Assembly: GCA_949287525.1 (NCBI GenBank)
Contig: CASEGL010000005.1
Span: 33,498 to 97,497 of the forward strand
Direction: 5' to 3'
Length of the DNA stretch: 64,000 nucleotides
From: an uncultured Rikenellaceae bacterium
GTDB taxonomy: Bacteria > Bacteroidota > Bacteroidia > Bacteroidales > Rikenellaceae
Positions 46,576 to 55,531 of the stretch are shown here, in pieces. The translations under genes were made by a program, and so were the position numbers. Positions within the stretch are counted from its first letter, which is position 1, and each line of letters starts with the position of its first letter. The notes under the pieces are model-generated. The model was not told the DNA's origin and made no database searches. It was given only the letters and a program-made list of their open reading frames with translations.

Positions 46576-46659
46576 TGCCCAGGACAGGACTCGAACCTGC
46601 ACACTATCACTAGCACTAGTACCTGAAACTAGCGTGTCTACCAATTCCACCACCTGGGC
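46576..46659 (-). tRNA. tRNA-Leu (anticodon CAG)
   Basis: 84-base class II tRNA on the minus strand. Acceptor GCCCAGG pairs with CCTGGGC, the anticodon stem CTAGT/ACTAG encloses TTCAGGT with anticodon CAG, a long variable arm (GCTAGTGATAGT region) follows, and the T-loop is GGTTCGAGTCC. CCA is not encoded. Confidence 0.95.
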
Positions 46660-46704
46660 GTGGCCGGTAGATGTCAGCGATCGTTGTGATCGTCTAACGG
46701 GATG

Positions 46705-46712
46705 CAAAGGTA
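46705..46712 (-). promoter_or_regulatory. -7 box (TACCTTTG) for tRNA-Leu
   Basis: CAAAGGTA on the plus strand, 46 bases beyond the tRNA 5' end, reads TACCTTTG on the minus strand. Confidence 0.5.
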
Positions 46713-46834
46713 GACAAAAAATCGTTACCTCCTAATTTTCGGCCATCTTGTTTCTGTTTTTATCCATTTTTTCTGTCTGCAGCACCTCCAGACACCCCGC
46801 AGCGCCCCCTCTGCCGCCTCCTCCAGAGCGTGTT

Positions 46835-46865
46835 TTTGCCATTCGGAAAAGAATCGTTAATTTTG
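46835..46865 (+). promoter_or_regulatory. Promoter of pqqD-like gene (TTTG-N19-TAATTTTG)
   Basis: TTTG at 46835-46838, spacer 19, TAATTTTG at 46858-46865. It gives a leader of about 38 bases before the ATG at 46911. A complete consensus match. Confidence 0.75.
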
Positions 46866-46910
46866 TCTGATGCCGCACGACGCGGCACCGCAGGTCAAAC
46901 TCACGACACC

Positions 46911-47180
46911 ATGAAAATCAAAAACGGATACAAGATACGCGACATCGCCGGCGAACATGTGATCGTCTCCGTCGGTCAGCTGCATGTAAACCTGACCAAA
47001 ATCATCTCCCTGAACGACACCTCCGTCTGGCTGTGGGAGCAGCTCGACGGCAAGCCCTTCGACGCCGGAACGGTAGCCGACCTGCTGACCGGCCATTACG
47101 AGGTGGATCGCGCCACGGCGCTGCGCGATGCCGAAGCGTGGATCGCCTCCCTCCGCAAGGCCGACCTGCTCGAAGCGTAG
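46911..47180 (+). CDS. PqqD-family peptide-chaperone-like protein
   Basis: 89-aa PqqD-fold protein: GYKIRDIAGEHVIVSVG, then LNDTSVWLWEQLDGKPFDAGTVADLL and the winged-helix end DAEAWIASLRKADLLEA. PqqD domains (RRE-like) bind leader peptides of ribosomally made, modified peptides. There are no PQQ genes, radical SAM enzymes or peptidases nearby, so the partner is probably the HPr-kinase-like protein 114 bases downstream. A role in peptide modification is inference. It has its own strong promoter. Confidence 0.85.
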   Translation: MKIKNGYKIRDIAGEHVIVSVGQLHVNLTKIISLNDTSVWLWEQLDGKPFDAGTVADLLTGHYEVDRATALRDAEAWIASLRKADLLEA

Positions 47181-47294
47181 CCTCCCTCCCCGCCCCTGAC
47201 GCCGCCGTCCGGTTCCCGCTCCACAGGGCGGACAAGCCGGCCACACCGGCAACGGGAACGCCCATGTTTGCATACACAGACCTCACATCCCATC

Positions 47295-48200
47295 ATGATC
47301 CGACTCCGCATAGCCGACTTCCGCTTCGGCATCCTGTCGGCCAAAGAGGCCGCACTCCGCCAGCTGATGGCGGCCAACTACACCCCGTTCCTCTGCGACG
47401 ACGAAGCGGACGAAACGCTGCTGTTCACCCTCGATGCGGACACCCCCGTCCATCGTCCCGACGCCGCGCCGGCCGTTACGTTCGACTATGCGCTGACGGA
47501 CAGCCCCGCCAGCCTGCGCATCTACGGCGACCGCTACCAGCTGGCCCTCACCTGCCCGCCCGCGGAGCGCACCTTCACGCTCGAATGCCTGCGTCAGGCG
47601 GACGGACGGTTCCGGTTCACCTCCGACCTGACCCTGCAGGGCGTTGTTCCGCCCCGCCACTTTATCGACCACCTGCTCATCTTCGCCCTGTCGCTGGCCG
47701 CCATCGAGGAGGGCTTTCTGCTGATCCATTCATCGACCATCGTCTGCGAAGGCAAGGCCGTACTTTTCCTCGGCGAATCGGGAACGGGCAAATCGACCCA
47801 CTCGCGCATGTGGCTCGAAAACATCGCCGGAGCCACCCTGCTGAACGACGACGGCCCCGCCCTGCGGGTACGCCCCGACGGCACAGTCACCGCCTACGGC
47901 ACGCCCTGGAGCGGCAAGACCCCCTGCTACAAGGCCGAAAGCTACCCGATGGGGGCATTCGTCCGCATCTGCCGCGCTCCCTACAACCGGCTTTCGCCCC
48001 GTCTGGACGCCATCCGGGCGCTGGGTGCGACGCTGCCCTCCTGCCTGCCCATTCTGCAGCACGACGACTATCTGCTCGACCGGGTGTGCGCCAACCTCTC
48101 GGCCATCCTGAAAACCGTCCCCGCCTTCCGCATGGAATGCCTGCCCGACGGCGACGCCGCCCGCGTCTGCCGCGCCGGTCTGCAGGACATACTCGGCTGA
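47295..48200 (+). CDS. HPr-kinase-like P-loop protein paired with PqqD
   Basis: 301 aa. The N-terminal half is a beta-rich domain without known motifs. The C-terminal half is an HPrK/PEPCK-like kinase: LLIHSSTIVCEGKAVLFLG leads to Walker A GESGTGKSTHSRMW near residue 160, then LLNDDGPALRV (acidic metal site) and GTPWSGKTPCY. Similar kinases occur with PqqD-like proteins in modified-peptide clusters, for example lasso-peptide kinases. True HPr kinase is unlikely because the N-terminal HPrK domain is absent. The ATG at 47295 is chosen over a TTG at 47268. A terminator follows. Confidence 0.75.
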   Translation: MIRLRIADFRFGILSAKEAALRQLMAANYTPFLCDDEADETLLFTLDADTPVHRPDAAPAVTFDYALTDSPASLRIYGDRYQLALTCPPAERTFTLECLRQADGRFRFTSDLTLQGVVPPRHFIDHLLIFALSLAAIEEGFLLIHSSTIVCEGKAVLFLGESGTGKSTHSRMWLENIAGATLLNDDGPALRVRPDGTVTAYGTPWSGKTPCYKAESYPMGAFVRICRAPYNRLSPRLDAIRALGATLPSCLPILQHDDYLLDRVCANLSAILKTVPAFRMECLPDGDAARVCRAGLQDILG

Positions 48201-48220
48201 CCCCGTCCGGACACGATACG

Positions 48221-48255
48221 AAAAAGCCGCTGAAGCACAAACTTCAGCGGCTTTT
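48221..48255. terminator. Bidirectional intrinsic terminator
   Basis: AAAAAGCCGCTGAAG (48221-48235) pairs with CTTCAGCGGCTTTT (48242-48255). It separates the kinase-like gene from convergent arginine deiminase. Confidence 0.92.
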
Positions 48256-48286
48256 ATTATAGGATGTATGCCGGAACGGAGCGGGA

Positions 48287-49462
48287 TCAGAAGACCTGTT
48301 CGGTCGTCAGGATCTGCGTCATGCAGTGTGCCGCACCGTAACCGCGCGTCAGGTTGGCCAGCGGAATCCACGTCACATTCACGCCGTTGTCGGCAAATGC
48401 CTGCTGCAGCTCCTGCGACTGGCCGGCCACCACCATGATACGGCGCGGAGCGATCGTCAGGTAGTTGTTGGCATAGTTCAGTTCGTCGGGACGCGAAATG
48501 GGAATCACCTTCACGCCGAGCGTCTTCTCCAGATATTCCACGAAGCAAGCACCCTCGACCGTCTTGCGGTACGAGCCGCCGTTGCTGCGCTCGTACACAT
48601 CCACCGTCAGGTACTGCGACGACTCGGGGCCAGCCTTGTAGCGGTTGGCCGACAGGGTTACCAGGTCGCGGTCGATGCAGTTGAAATAGGTGTCGAGGTG
48701 CATCTGTTCCTGCTCCAGCCAGCGGTCATGTACGACCATCAGCTTGTCCGTGCCGAGCCAGTCGTTCTCCATGAGCTGGTCGATGGCCTTCTGCGTGGTG
48801 CGCAGTCCGCAGCCGATGAAGGCGGCATCGCCGAACGGCACGAAGTCGCCGCCCTCCAGGAAGGCGCCCTCTCCGGCAATACGGCCGACGGGCGGCATAC
48901 CGATCTTGTTGAGACAGAACTCGGCCACACGGCTCTCCACCTCGCGCTGGGGCGAGTGCATGCGGGCGATGACGATACCCTTGAAGGTTGCGATCATCTG
49001 ATCGCGCATGTAGAAGAGGTTCATCATGGGACGCTGCTTGTACACGGCGGCAAAACCGGTGTTGCCCTGGGTGCGCGACAGCACGATTTCGGGCTGAAGC
49101 AGAATGATCCGCAACAGGTCCTTGGGATTGGCCTTGCGCAGCACCTCCTGTTTGTAGCGCTCCTGATGCTCGCGCTCCTCCGGAACGGCGTCCGTATTGT
49201 AGGTCAGGAACTGCGCCGCAAATTCGCGCAACTGATCGAGTGCAGGACCTTCGACAGCATTTCCGTCGGCATCGAGCGTTCCGTCCACCAGAATTTCGCT
49301 GACGGTAACCACCTCGGCACCCGCTTTCCGCAGCTCTTCGCGGTAATTACGGTGTTCTTTCGACGCCAAATTGATGTTGAAATAATCGGCGAACAAGGCG
49401 GCATCGGGATGTATTACGCCGAGAAAAAGCTCCTCGGCCGGTTCATGCATTAAGATCTTCAT
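48287..49462 (-). CDS. arcA: Arginine deiminase family enzyme
   Basis: 391 aa. Guanidino-modifying enzyme fold with substrate-binding FLEGGDF near residue 187, catalytic HLDTYFN near 240 and nucleophilic Cys in GAAHCMTQ at the C-terminus. N-terminus MKILMHEPAEEL is usual for bacterial ADI. It would convert arginine to citrulline and ammonia. The partners arcB, arcC and an antiporter are not adjacent, so whether it yields ATP here is unknown. Gap 49463-49638 upstream has no clear minus-strand promoter. Confidence 0.88.
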   Translation of the reverse strand: MKILMHEPAEELFLGVIHPDAALFADYFNINLASKEHRNYREELRKAGAEVVTVSEILVDGTLDADGNAVEGPALDQLREFAAQFLTYNTDAVPEEREHQERYKQEVLRKANPKDLLRIILLQPEIVLSRTQGNTGFAAVYKQRPMMNLFYMRDQMIATFKGIVIARMHSPQREVESRVAEFCLNKIGMPPVGRIAGEGAFLEGGDFVPFGDAAFIGCGLRTTQKAIDQLMENDWLGTDKLMVVHDRWLEQEQMHLDTYFNCIDRDLVTLSANRYKAGPESSQYLTVDVYERSNGGSYRKTVEGACFVEYLEKTLGVKVIPISRPDELNYANNYLTIAPRRIMVVAGQSQELQQAFADNGVNVTWIPLANLTRGYGAAHCMTQILTTEQVF

Positions 49463-49638
49463 AACGACTCTATGATATGGTGAAAACGGCCCGTGACGTA
49501 CCGTAGAGACGCTTTCATCTGTTTATCTTTGCTTTACGGACAGCAGCCGGCGGATACGATGCGGCCGCATTCCTTTAAAAAATCATGTAAAAATAGGAAA
49601 TTCCGTCTGTTTCTCCAAATATCTGCCTCCTCGATGCA

Positions 49639-50349
49639 TCAGATCACATCGGGGGTATAGCCATGCAGTTCGGCCCGCAACGCTTTTTCCCGTCCTCCCG
49701 TCAAACGATCCACCAACGCATGGAACTGCGCCGAATGGTTCCGGTAACGCGTATGGCACAGTTCATGCACGATGACATACTCGATCAGATGGCGCGGCAG
49801 GCGCATCAGGAAGATACTGAACGACAGATCGTCGTTCGACGAACAGCTGCCCCACCGCCCCCGCGAGGCGCGCACGGTCACCCGTCCGTAGCGGAATCCG
49901 AAACGGCGGGCGATCTCGGCCGTCATTTCGGGCAGCACCTCCCTGGCCTCGATGCGCAGCGTACGCTCCACAGCCGACCGGATGACAGCCTGTCCCTCCT
50001 CCGATTCGGGCGACATGCCGACCGGCAGGGAGACCCGTATCCGCTCCCCGTCGATGCGCACCGACGGACGTTCGCCGCCCCCTTCGGCCAACACCAGTTC
50101 ATGGGAATAGGTACGGTAGGGAGGCATCACCGCCCGTATGGGATGGCGTTCGGCCACCCGCCGCAGCGTCTCGACGACCCACGCCGTCTTGGCATCCAGA
50201 AAAGCCATCCCCTCGCGGAGCGAAACGCCCATCGGAATGGTCAGCCGCACCCGGCCGGGCGGCCGCACCGAAACGGACAGGCGGCGCGCCCTCCGCGTAC
50301 GCGACACGGTCACCTCGCCGGCCACCGGATGACGGATCACCTGCTGCAT
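49639..50349 (-). CDS. YgjP-like (DUF45) zinc metallopeptidase
   Basis: 236 aa. The metal site HELCH is in YVIVHELCHTRYRNHSAQF near residue 187, preceded by the family motif RGRWGSCSSNDDLSFS near 155. This is the YgjP/DUF45 M48-like family; substrate unknown. It is 11 bases downstream of rlmB on the same strand, so it is likely co-transcribed. Confidence 0.9.
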   Translation of the reverse strand: MQQVIRHPVAGEVTVSRTRRARRLSVSVRPPGRVRLTIPMGVSLREGMAFLDAKTAWVVETLRRVAERHPIRAVMPPYRTYSHELVLAEGGGERPSVRIDGERIRVSLPVGMSPESEEGQAVIRSAVERTLRIEAREVLPEMTAEIARRFGFRYGRVTVRASRGRWGSCSSNDDLSFSIFLMRLPRHLIEYVIVHELCHTRYRNHSAQFHALVDRLTGGREKALRAELHGYTPDVI

Positions 50350-50360
50350 GGGCTACGCAA

Positions 50361-51089
50361 TCAGTGAATCCGCTGGCGCACCGTCTCAAACAGCATGACA
50401 GCCGCCGCAGCCGATACGTTGAGCGACTCGATCGAACCGATGATCGGCACGGCCAGCTGCACGTCGCACAGTTTCAGCACCTCTTTCGAGATGCCCGTAT
50501 CCTCGCTACCCATCACGATCACGGTGGGCTTGGTGAGGTCGGCATCGTAGATCAGCGTGCGCGACTTTTCGGTGGCGGCCACGATCTGCATGCCCGTTTC
50601 GGACAGATACTTGAGCGTATTGCGGATGCTTCCCGCACGGTGGACGGGAATCTTGTTGAGCGCACCGGCCGAAGCCTTGATGGCGTCGGCATTGACCGGC
50701 GCGGCATTCTTGAGCGGCACGATCAGGCCGTGGGCGCCGGCACACTCCGCACTGCGGGCAATGGCGCCGAAGTTGCGCACGTCGGTCACCCCGTCGAACA
50801 CCACGATCAGGGGCGTCTCGTCATCAGGCACCCGATCGAGAATATCCTGCAGGGCGACATACTCGATGGCGGCGATCTGCGCCACGACCCCCTGGTGGTT
50901 GCCGCGCGTGAGCCGGTTGAGCTTCTCGACCGGCACCTCCTGCCAGCGCACCTTGTAGCGCCAGCACAGATCCTTGAACTCGGTCATCAGCTGCCCCTCG
51001 GCGCCCTTCTTGATATACAGCTTCTCCAGCTGTCGTCCCGACTGGATGGCCTCGGCCACCGGACGGATACCGAAAATGATATTCTCCAT
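50361..51089 (-). CDS. rlmB: 23S rRNA (guanosine-2'-O)-methyltransferase RlmB
   Basis: 242-aa SPOUT methyltransferase of the TrmH family. The N-terminal substrate-binding domain starts NIIFGIRPVAEAIQSGR; the knot motifs are GVTDVRNFGAIARSAECAG near 102, MGSEDTGIS near 192 and VPIIGSIESLNVSAAAAVMLFE near 212. It methylates G2251-type sites in 23S rRNA. Lies between the YgjP-like gene and ABC-F on the same strand. Confidence 0.94.
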   Translation of the reverse strand: MENIIFGIRPVAEAIQSGRQLEKLYIKKGAEGQLMTEFKDLCWRYKVRWQEVPVEKLNRLTRGNHQGVVAQIAAIEYVALQDILDRVPDDETPLIVVFDGVTDVRNFGAIARSAECAGAHGLIVPLKNAAPVNADAIKASAGALNKIPVHRAGSIRNTLKYLSETGMQIVAATEKSRTLIYDADLTKPTVIVMGSEDTGISKEVLKLCDVQLAVPIIGSIESLNVSAAAAVMLFETVRQRIH

Positions 51090-51115
51090 CGTTTCCCGAC
51101 TGTTTCTCTATTGAT

Positions 51116-53074
51116 TTACAACATTTCGCGCAGCTGATCCTGCAACAGTTCCAGTTCGTAGCCGAGCTTCTCCCACTCGTGCTCCTCGTACTTCAGCTGC
51201 TGCTTGAGCCCCTCGTACTCGGCAAATACGCTCTGATCCGACACGTCGATACCGTGAGCCGCCGGATCGGCCAGTTTGGCATCCCATCCGGCAATGGCGG
51301 CCTCCAGTTCGGCGATCCGCTTCTCGATGGCCTCCACGCCGTTCTGCGTCTTGCGGATAGCGCGCTCCATCTCCTTCTTCTGCTGGTAGTCGATCTTGCC
51401 CTTGGTCGCCTTGACCGGCTCGGCGCTCTGACGCGGCGCACGCGCCTCGATCTCGCGCATGGACTCCACCTTGCGCTTCTCGAGGAAATAGCGGATGCCG
51501 CCCAGATATTCCTTTACGCCCCCGTCGCGGAACTCGTAGACCTTGTCCACCAGCCCGTCGAGGAACTCGCGGTCGTGCGATACGACCACCAGCGTGCCGT
51601 CGTACTTGAGCAGCGCATTCTTCAGGATGTCCTTCGAGCGCATGTCCATGTGGTTGGTCGGCTCGTCGAGTACCAGCAGGTTGTGCGGTTCGAGCATCAT
51701 GCGCGCCATGGCCAGACGGCTGCGCTCGCCGCCCGAAAGCACCTTCACCTTCTTGTCGATGTCCTCGCCCCTGAACAGGAACGCACCCAGAATGTCGCGC
51801 AGCCGCGTGCGGATGTCGCCCACGGCCACCCGATCGAGCGTGTCATAGACGGTGAACTCGCCGTTCATCAGGTCGTCCTGATTCTGGGCATAATAGCCGA
51901 TATTGACATTCACGCCCACCTTGATGCTGCCCTCGGTAGGCTGCAGCTGGCCGATCAGCATGCGGGCGAAGGTGGTCTTACCCTCGCCGTTGCGCCCCAC
52001 CAGCGCGATGCGGTCGCCCTTCTCGATGGTGAAGTCGGCTCCGCTGAAGACGTGCTTGTCGCCGAAACTCTTGCCCGCCCCCTTCACCTCGGCCACGATC
52101 TGACCCGAACGGGGCGCCGGCGGGAACTTGATGTTCAGCGCACTGAGATCCTCCTCGTCCACCTCGATGCGGTCGATCTTCTCGAGCTGCTTGATGCGCG
52201 ACTGCACCTGGTTGCTTTTGGTGGGTTTGTAGCGGAACTTCTCGATGAACTCCTCGGTCTTCTCGATCATGCGCTGCTGGTTCTCGTAGGCGGCCATCTG
52301 CTGCTCGCGGCGCTCGCGGCGCAGCACCACATACTGGCTGTAAGGCACCTTGTAGTCGTACAGCCGGCCGAGCATCAGCTCGACGGTACGGTTGGTGACG
52401 TTGTCCAGAAAGGCACGGTCGTGCGAAATCAGCACCACCGCCCCGTTGTAGTCCTTCAGATAATCCTCCAGCCACTGGATGCTCTCGATGTCGAGGTGGT
52501 TGGTCGGCTCGTCGAGCAGAAAGACCGACGGGCGGCGCAGGAGCAGTTTGGCCAGCTCGATGCGCATGCGCCAGCCGCCGCTGAACTCACTCGTCGGACG
52601 GCCGAAGTCGCTCCGCCGGAAACCCAGTCCGAGCAGGGTTTTCTCCACCTCCGCCTCGCGGTTGTCGCCCCCCAGCATGTGGTAGCGGTCGGTGGCGTCG
52701 TTCAGCCGGTGGAGCAGCTTTTCGTAGGCCGCGCTCTCGTAGTCGGTGCGCTCGGCAATCTCGGCCGTCAGCGAAGCGATCTCCTTCTCCAGCACGATCA
52801 CCTCGTCGAACGCCTTGGCCGTCTCCTCGGCCAGCGACGTGGTGTCGGCCACCTTCATCTGCTGGGGCAGGTATCCGATGGTCACGTCGCCGCTCTTGGT
52901 CACCGCACCCGACGTGGCGGGCTGCAGACCGGCGATCACTTTCAACAGCGTACTCTTGCCCGCTCCGTTCTTGCCCACCAGACCGATCCGATCCTTGGGA
53001 TTCACGAGTAGCGATATCTCCTTGAACAGGTCCCAACCGCCGAAACTGACGGTGAGGTTATCTACCGAAATCAT
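51116..53074 (-). CDS. ABC-F family ATPase
   Basis: 652 aa with two ABC domains and no membrane part. Domain 1: Walker A GLVGKNGAGKSTLLK near 34 and signature FSGGWRMRIELAKLLL near 160. Domain 2: Walker A LVGRNGEGKTTFARM near 365 and signature LSGGERSRLAMARMML near 455. The linker between is rich in charged residues (KTEEFIEKFRYKPTKSNQVQ) and a coiled coil ends the protein. This is the soluble ABC-F type acting on the ribosome; housekeeping rather than resistance is likely, but sequence alone does not settle it. Confidence 0.93.
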   Translation of the reverse strand: MISVDNLTVSFGGWDLFKEISLLVNPKDRIGLVGKNGAGKSTLLKVIAGLQPATSGAVTKSGDVTIGYLPQQMKVADTTSLAEETAKAFDEVIVLEKEIASLTAEIAERTDYESAAYEKLLHRLNDATDRYHMLGGDNREAEVEKTLLGLGFRRSDFGRPTSEFSGGWRMRIELAKLLLRRPSVFLLDEPTNHLDIESIQWLEDYLKDYNGAVVLISHDRAFLDNVTNRTVELMLGRLYDYKVPYSQYVVLRRERREQQMAAYENQQRMIEKTEEFIEKFRYKPTKSNQVQSRIKQLEKIDRIEVDEEDLSALNIKFPPAPRSGQIVAEVKGAGKSFGDKHVFSGADFTIEKGDRIALVGRNGEGKTTFARMLIGQLQPTEGSIKVGVNVNIGYYAQNQDDLMNGEFTVYDTLDRVAVGDIRTRLRDILGAFLFRGEDIDKKVKVLSGGERSRLAMARMMLEPHNLLVLDEPTNHMDMRSKDILKNALLKYDGTLVVVSHDREFLDGLVDKVYEFRDGGVKEYLGGIRYFLEKRKVESMREIEARAPRQSAEPVKATKGKIDYQQKKEMERAIRKTQNGVEAIEKRIAELEAAIAGWDAKLADPAAHGIDVSDQSVFAEYEGLKQQLKYEEHEWEKLGYELELLQDQLREML

Positions 53075-53110
53075 CCGTTTTTCTTCTCTTCTCTATCTAT
53101 AAAACCATTC

Positions 53111-53135
53111 GAGCGGGGACATACCCTCCCCGCTC
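53111..53135 (-). terminator. Hairpin downstream of rpe
   Basis: GAGCGGGGA (53111-53119) pairs with TCCCCGCTC (53127-53135). On the minus strand it follows the rpe stop at 53200 by 65 bases and is followed by a weak T-rich tail. Confidence 0.6.
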
Positions 53136-53199
53136 CGGAGCCGCCGCAACGGCCGCCCCGTTTTCAAGATCCATCCGGCCTGCCCTGCCGCCCCGTCCG

Positions 53200-53865
53200 C
53201 TACCGAACGGAAGGCTGCGCCTCGAGCATCTTGACGATCTCGGCCTTCGGATCGGGCGCACCGAACACGGCGCTGCCCGCCACCAGCGCGTCGCAGCCGT
53301 CGGCGAACAGGTCGCCCGCATTGGCCGCCGACACGCCGCCGTCGATCTCGATCATCACCGGCAGGGCGCGCTCGTCGATCATGCGACGCAGTTCGCGCAC
53401 CTTGTCACGGCTGCCCGGAATGAAGCTCTGACCGCCGAAACCGGGTTCGACGCTCATAATCAGCACCAGGTCGAGTTCGGCCAGCAGCGGCTCCAACACG
53501 CTCACCGGCGTGGCCGGCTTGATGGAGATGCCCGCCTTCTTGCCGCACTCCTTGATGATGCGGATGGCGCCGAGCGGATCGCCGGTCGCCTCGTAATGGA
53601 ACGTAATCAGGTCGGCTCCCGCATCGGCGAACCGCTTGAGGTACTTCTCCGGCTCGACGATCATCAGGTGAACGTCGAGGAACTTGTCGCTCGCGCGGCG
53701 GATAGGCTTCATCACGGGAAAACCGAACGAAATGTTGGGAACGAAAACACCGTCCATCACATCGATATGAATCCATTCGGCGGCGCTCTCGTGAATCATG
53801 CGCGTGTCGCGGTCGAGATGGCCGAAGTCGGCCGAAAGCATGGAGGGAGATATAATACGTGCCAT
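53200..53865 (-). CDS. rpe: Ribulose-phosphate 3-epimerase
   Basis: 221-aa TIM-barrel enzyme of the pentose phosphate pathway. Metal ligands and active site are visible in ISPSMLSADFGHLD near residue 5, WIHIDVMDGVFVPNISFG near 32, LDVHLMIVEP near 63 and MSVEPGFGGQSFIP near 139, with EIDGGVSAANAGDLFADG near 173. It is the last complete Bacteroidota gene of the window. Its promoter box at 53893-53900 is intact, but any -33 element is missing because the sequence changes source there. Confidence 0.96.
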   Translation of the reverse strand: MARIISPSMLSADFGHLDRDTRMIHESAAEWIHIDVMDGVFVPNISFGFPVMKPIRRASDKFLDVHLMIVEPEKYLKRFADAGADLITFHYEATGDPLGAIRIIKECGKKAGISIKPATPVSVLEPLLAELDLVLIMSVEPGFGGQSFIPGSRDKVRELRRMIDERALPVMIEIDGGVSAANAGDLFADGCDALVAGSAVFGAPDPKAEIVKMLEAQPSVR

Positions 53866-53881
53866 AAGCTCCGATTAAAGA

Positions 53882-55531
53882 TTAATTGGGGACAAAGGTA
53901 AGCCAATTTGCGGAAAAACGGTAACTTTGACCGATTAAAAAGGAAATATATCCTTTTTCATGTCCGTACAAACTCCATTTCAAACCGTAATTCAAACGTG
54001 ATCCGGGTTCAAACATGTCGAATCCCGCAAAGCGTTGTTCAGCAAACAAGTTGGTATTGTCGAATTCCAAATCGCTACTGTCTTCATTGGGAATTTTATC
54101 CGAGTTTTTGGAATTCGGGGCGACAATTCCCATAATGATCGGCTCAATGACTTGATTATATTTTTGCCCTGTTTTTATAAAAGGATAACTGACTTTTAAA
54201 GAAGCTTGAGGATTGAATGCGCCGACATAGCCGGAAAAGAGTTCATTTTTTTCTTCGATGAAATAATCGTTGATTTTATAACCGCTGACCAATGCTGTCG
54301 CGTTAAAGCTGTAGACGGCTCCCCAATCGGTGATCCCCGGTAAATGCCATCCCGTTTCAAAAGACAGGCGGCTGCTGTCATTGCCTTGTTTGCGTGTCAA
54401 AGTCGCGGAAGAAACATCAAAACTCCAATATCCGCCGTTTTCCGAAGGTTCGGTCGTATATGAAAATTGCATTAAAGGAACGGCTTCGGGAATGGTGTCG
54501 TCATTAATGTTTTCACGCATGTTTTGGTAATTCGCACCGCCAAAATAAAAATAAGTGTTGTGATCCAAAGCTTCGATAGCCAAATCGGATTTCAACCACG
54601 GAGCATAATCGTCATCGCTTTGAATGTCATAGCGGCGTAAATAAGTGTCATCGGAAGCGTGGTCGATATTTAAACGGGCTCTCCAAATGTCGTTGATATC
54701 CCATTGTCCGAAAGCGACGATATTATATCTGTTCTGATCGTCTTGACGAATGAAAGATCCGGAAAGATCCAGAGTGCCTTCTGAAAAATTATGTCGCAAG
54801 TTGGCTTCCCATAAAATGCCTTTTGTCGCTATCCACGGAGACAGCAAAAAATCGGTATAAGGATTGATTTCCAAGTAATAAGGGACTGTAACGCCGGCAC
54901 CCATTGCCCGATTTGATTTTATGCTTGGCATTAAAAAGCCGGATTTTCTTTTGACAGAAGGATCCGGATAGGAAAAATAAGGTAAATATAAAAGCGGTAC
55001 GTCAGCAACGGTCATTGTCGCGTTTTGAGCCGTTATTGTTTTCGCCTCTTTGTCGTGAAGCATTTTTTTTGCTTTGACTTCCCAAAATCTGGAGCCGTTT
55101 TCACAAAAATCGCACGAAGAATAGGCGACGTCTTCAAATTCTGTAAAATTTCCTTGTATATGTTCAGCTTGTTTCGCAGTCAAAACGGATTGATCGGACA
55201 GGGTGTAACGTATTTTTTTTATTAATCCGTCTTTCAGATCTCCGGACAGCTTTGCATAATTTCCCTGCATCAATCCGCCGTCGGGGGTATAGATTTCGAC
55301 GTTTCCCGACGCGATGACGACGCCGTCGACCATGTCATAGTTGATATGATCCGCCCGCAAAGACGCTTGTCCTTGAGAAAAGGACACATTGCCCCGTGCG
55401 ATGATCAGATTCATTTCCCGATCATAGGTTAATTCATCGGCATAAAAATCCACAGGTTTTTCTTTATCTTGTGCGCTGAGTGTTTTCGTAAACACAAGAA
55501 ACATACATAAAACGGCGGTTAAAAGTTTCAT
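53882..55531 (-). CDS. lptD: LPS-assembly protein LptD, truncated at the junction
   Basis: 549-aa reading frame with a signal peptide (LLTAVLCMFLVFTKTLSA), an LptA-like beta-jellyroll (YADELTYDREMNLIIARGN near 30) and the first part of the LptD barrel (SYPDPSVKRKSGFLMPSI near 188; YGLKWSLYGHEKGY near 518). The last real family residues are IGQSYRF. The final nine or so residues (ANWLTFVPN) are encoded by the rpe promoter region of the other genome. About 170-200 barrel residues are missing, so as written the protein could not close its barrel. ATG overlaps the lptF-like stop (ATGA). Confidence 0.9.
   Translation of the reverse strand: MKLLTAVLCMFLVFTKTLSAQDKEKPVDFYADELTYDREMNLIIARGNVSFSQGQASLRADHINYDMVDGVVIASGNVEIYTPDGGLMQGNYAKLSGDLKDGLIKKIRYTLSDQSVLTAKQAEHIQGNFTEFEDVAYSSCDFCENGSRFWEVKAKKMLHDKEAKTITAQNATMTVADVPLLYLPYFSYPDPSVKRKSGFLMPSIKSNRAMGAGVTVPYYLEINPYTDFLLSPWIATKGILWEANLRHNFSEGTLDLSGSFIRQDDQNRYNIVAFGQWDINDIWRARLNIDHASDDTYLRRYDIQSDDDYAPWLKSDLAIEALDHNTYFYFGGANYQNMRENINDDTIPEAVPLMQFSYTTEPSENGGYWSFDVSSATLTRKQGNDSSRLSFETGWHLPGITDWGAVYSFNATALVSGYKINDYFIEEKNELFSGYVGAFNPQASLKVSYPFIKTGQKYNQVIEPIIMGIVAPNSKNSDKIPNEDSSDLEFDNTNLFAEQRFAGFDMFEPGSRLNYGLKWSLYGHEKGYISFLIGQSYRFSANWLTFVPN
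53893..53900 (-). promoter_or_regulatory. -7 box (TACCTTTG) for rpe
   Basis: CAAAGGTA on the plus strand gives TACCTTTG on the minus strand, with a leader of about 21 bases. No TTG is found 19 bases further upstream, where foreign sequence has taken over. Confidence 0.6.
53901..53915. other. Junction between Bacteroidota and alphaproteobacterial DNA
   Basis: On one side lies the Bacteroidota rpe promoter; on the other, LptD homology runs through IGQSYRF and stops at about 53915. Base composition, codon use, ribosome-binding style and gene families all change here. The breakpoint cannot be placed more exactly by eye. Confidence 0.85.

Noticed and set aside
46911..47180. A pyrroloquinoline quinone cluster
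   Set aside because: No pqqA, B, C or E is present; only the PqqD fold is shared.
49524..49531. A plus-strand TATCTTTG box between the arginine deiminase and YgjP-like genes
   Set aside because: No TTG at the right spacing and no gene or RNA downstream on that strand; could be chance.
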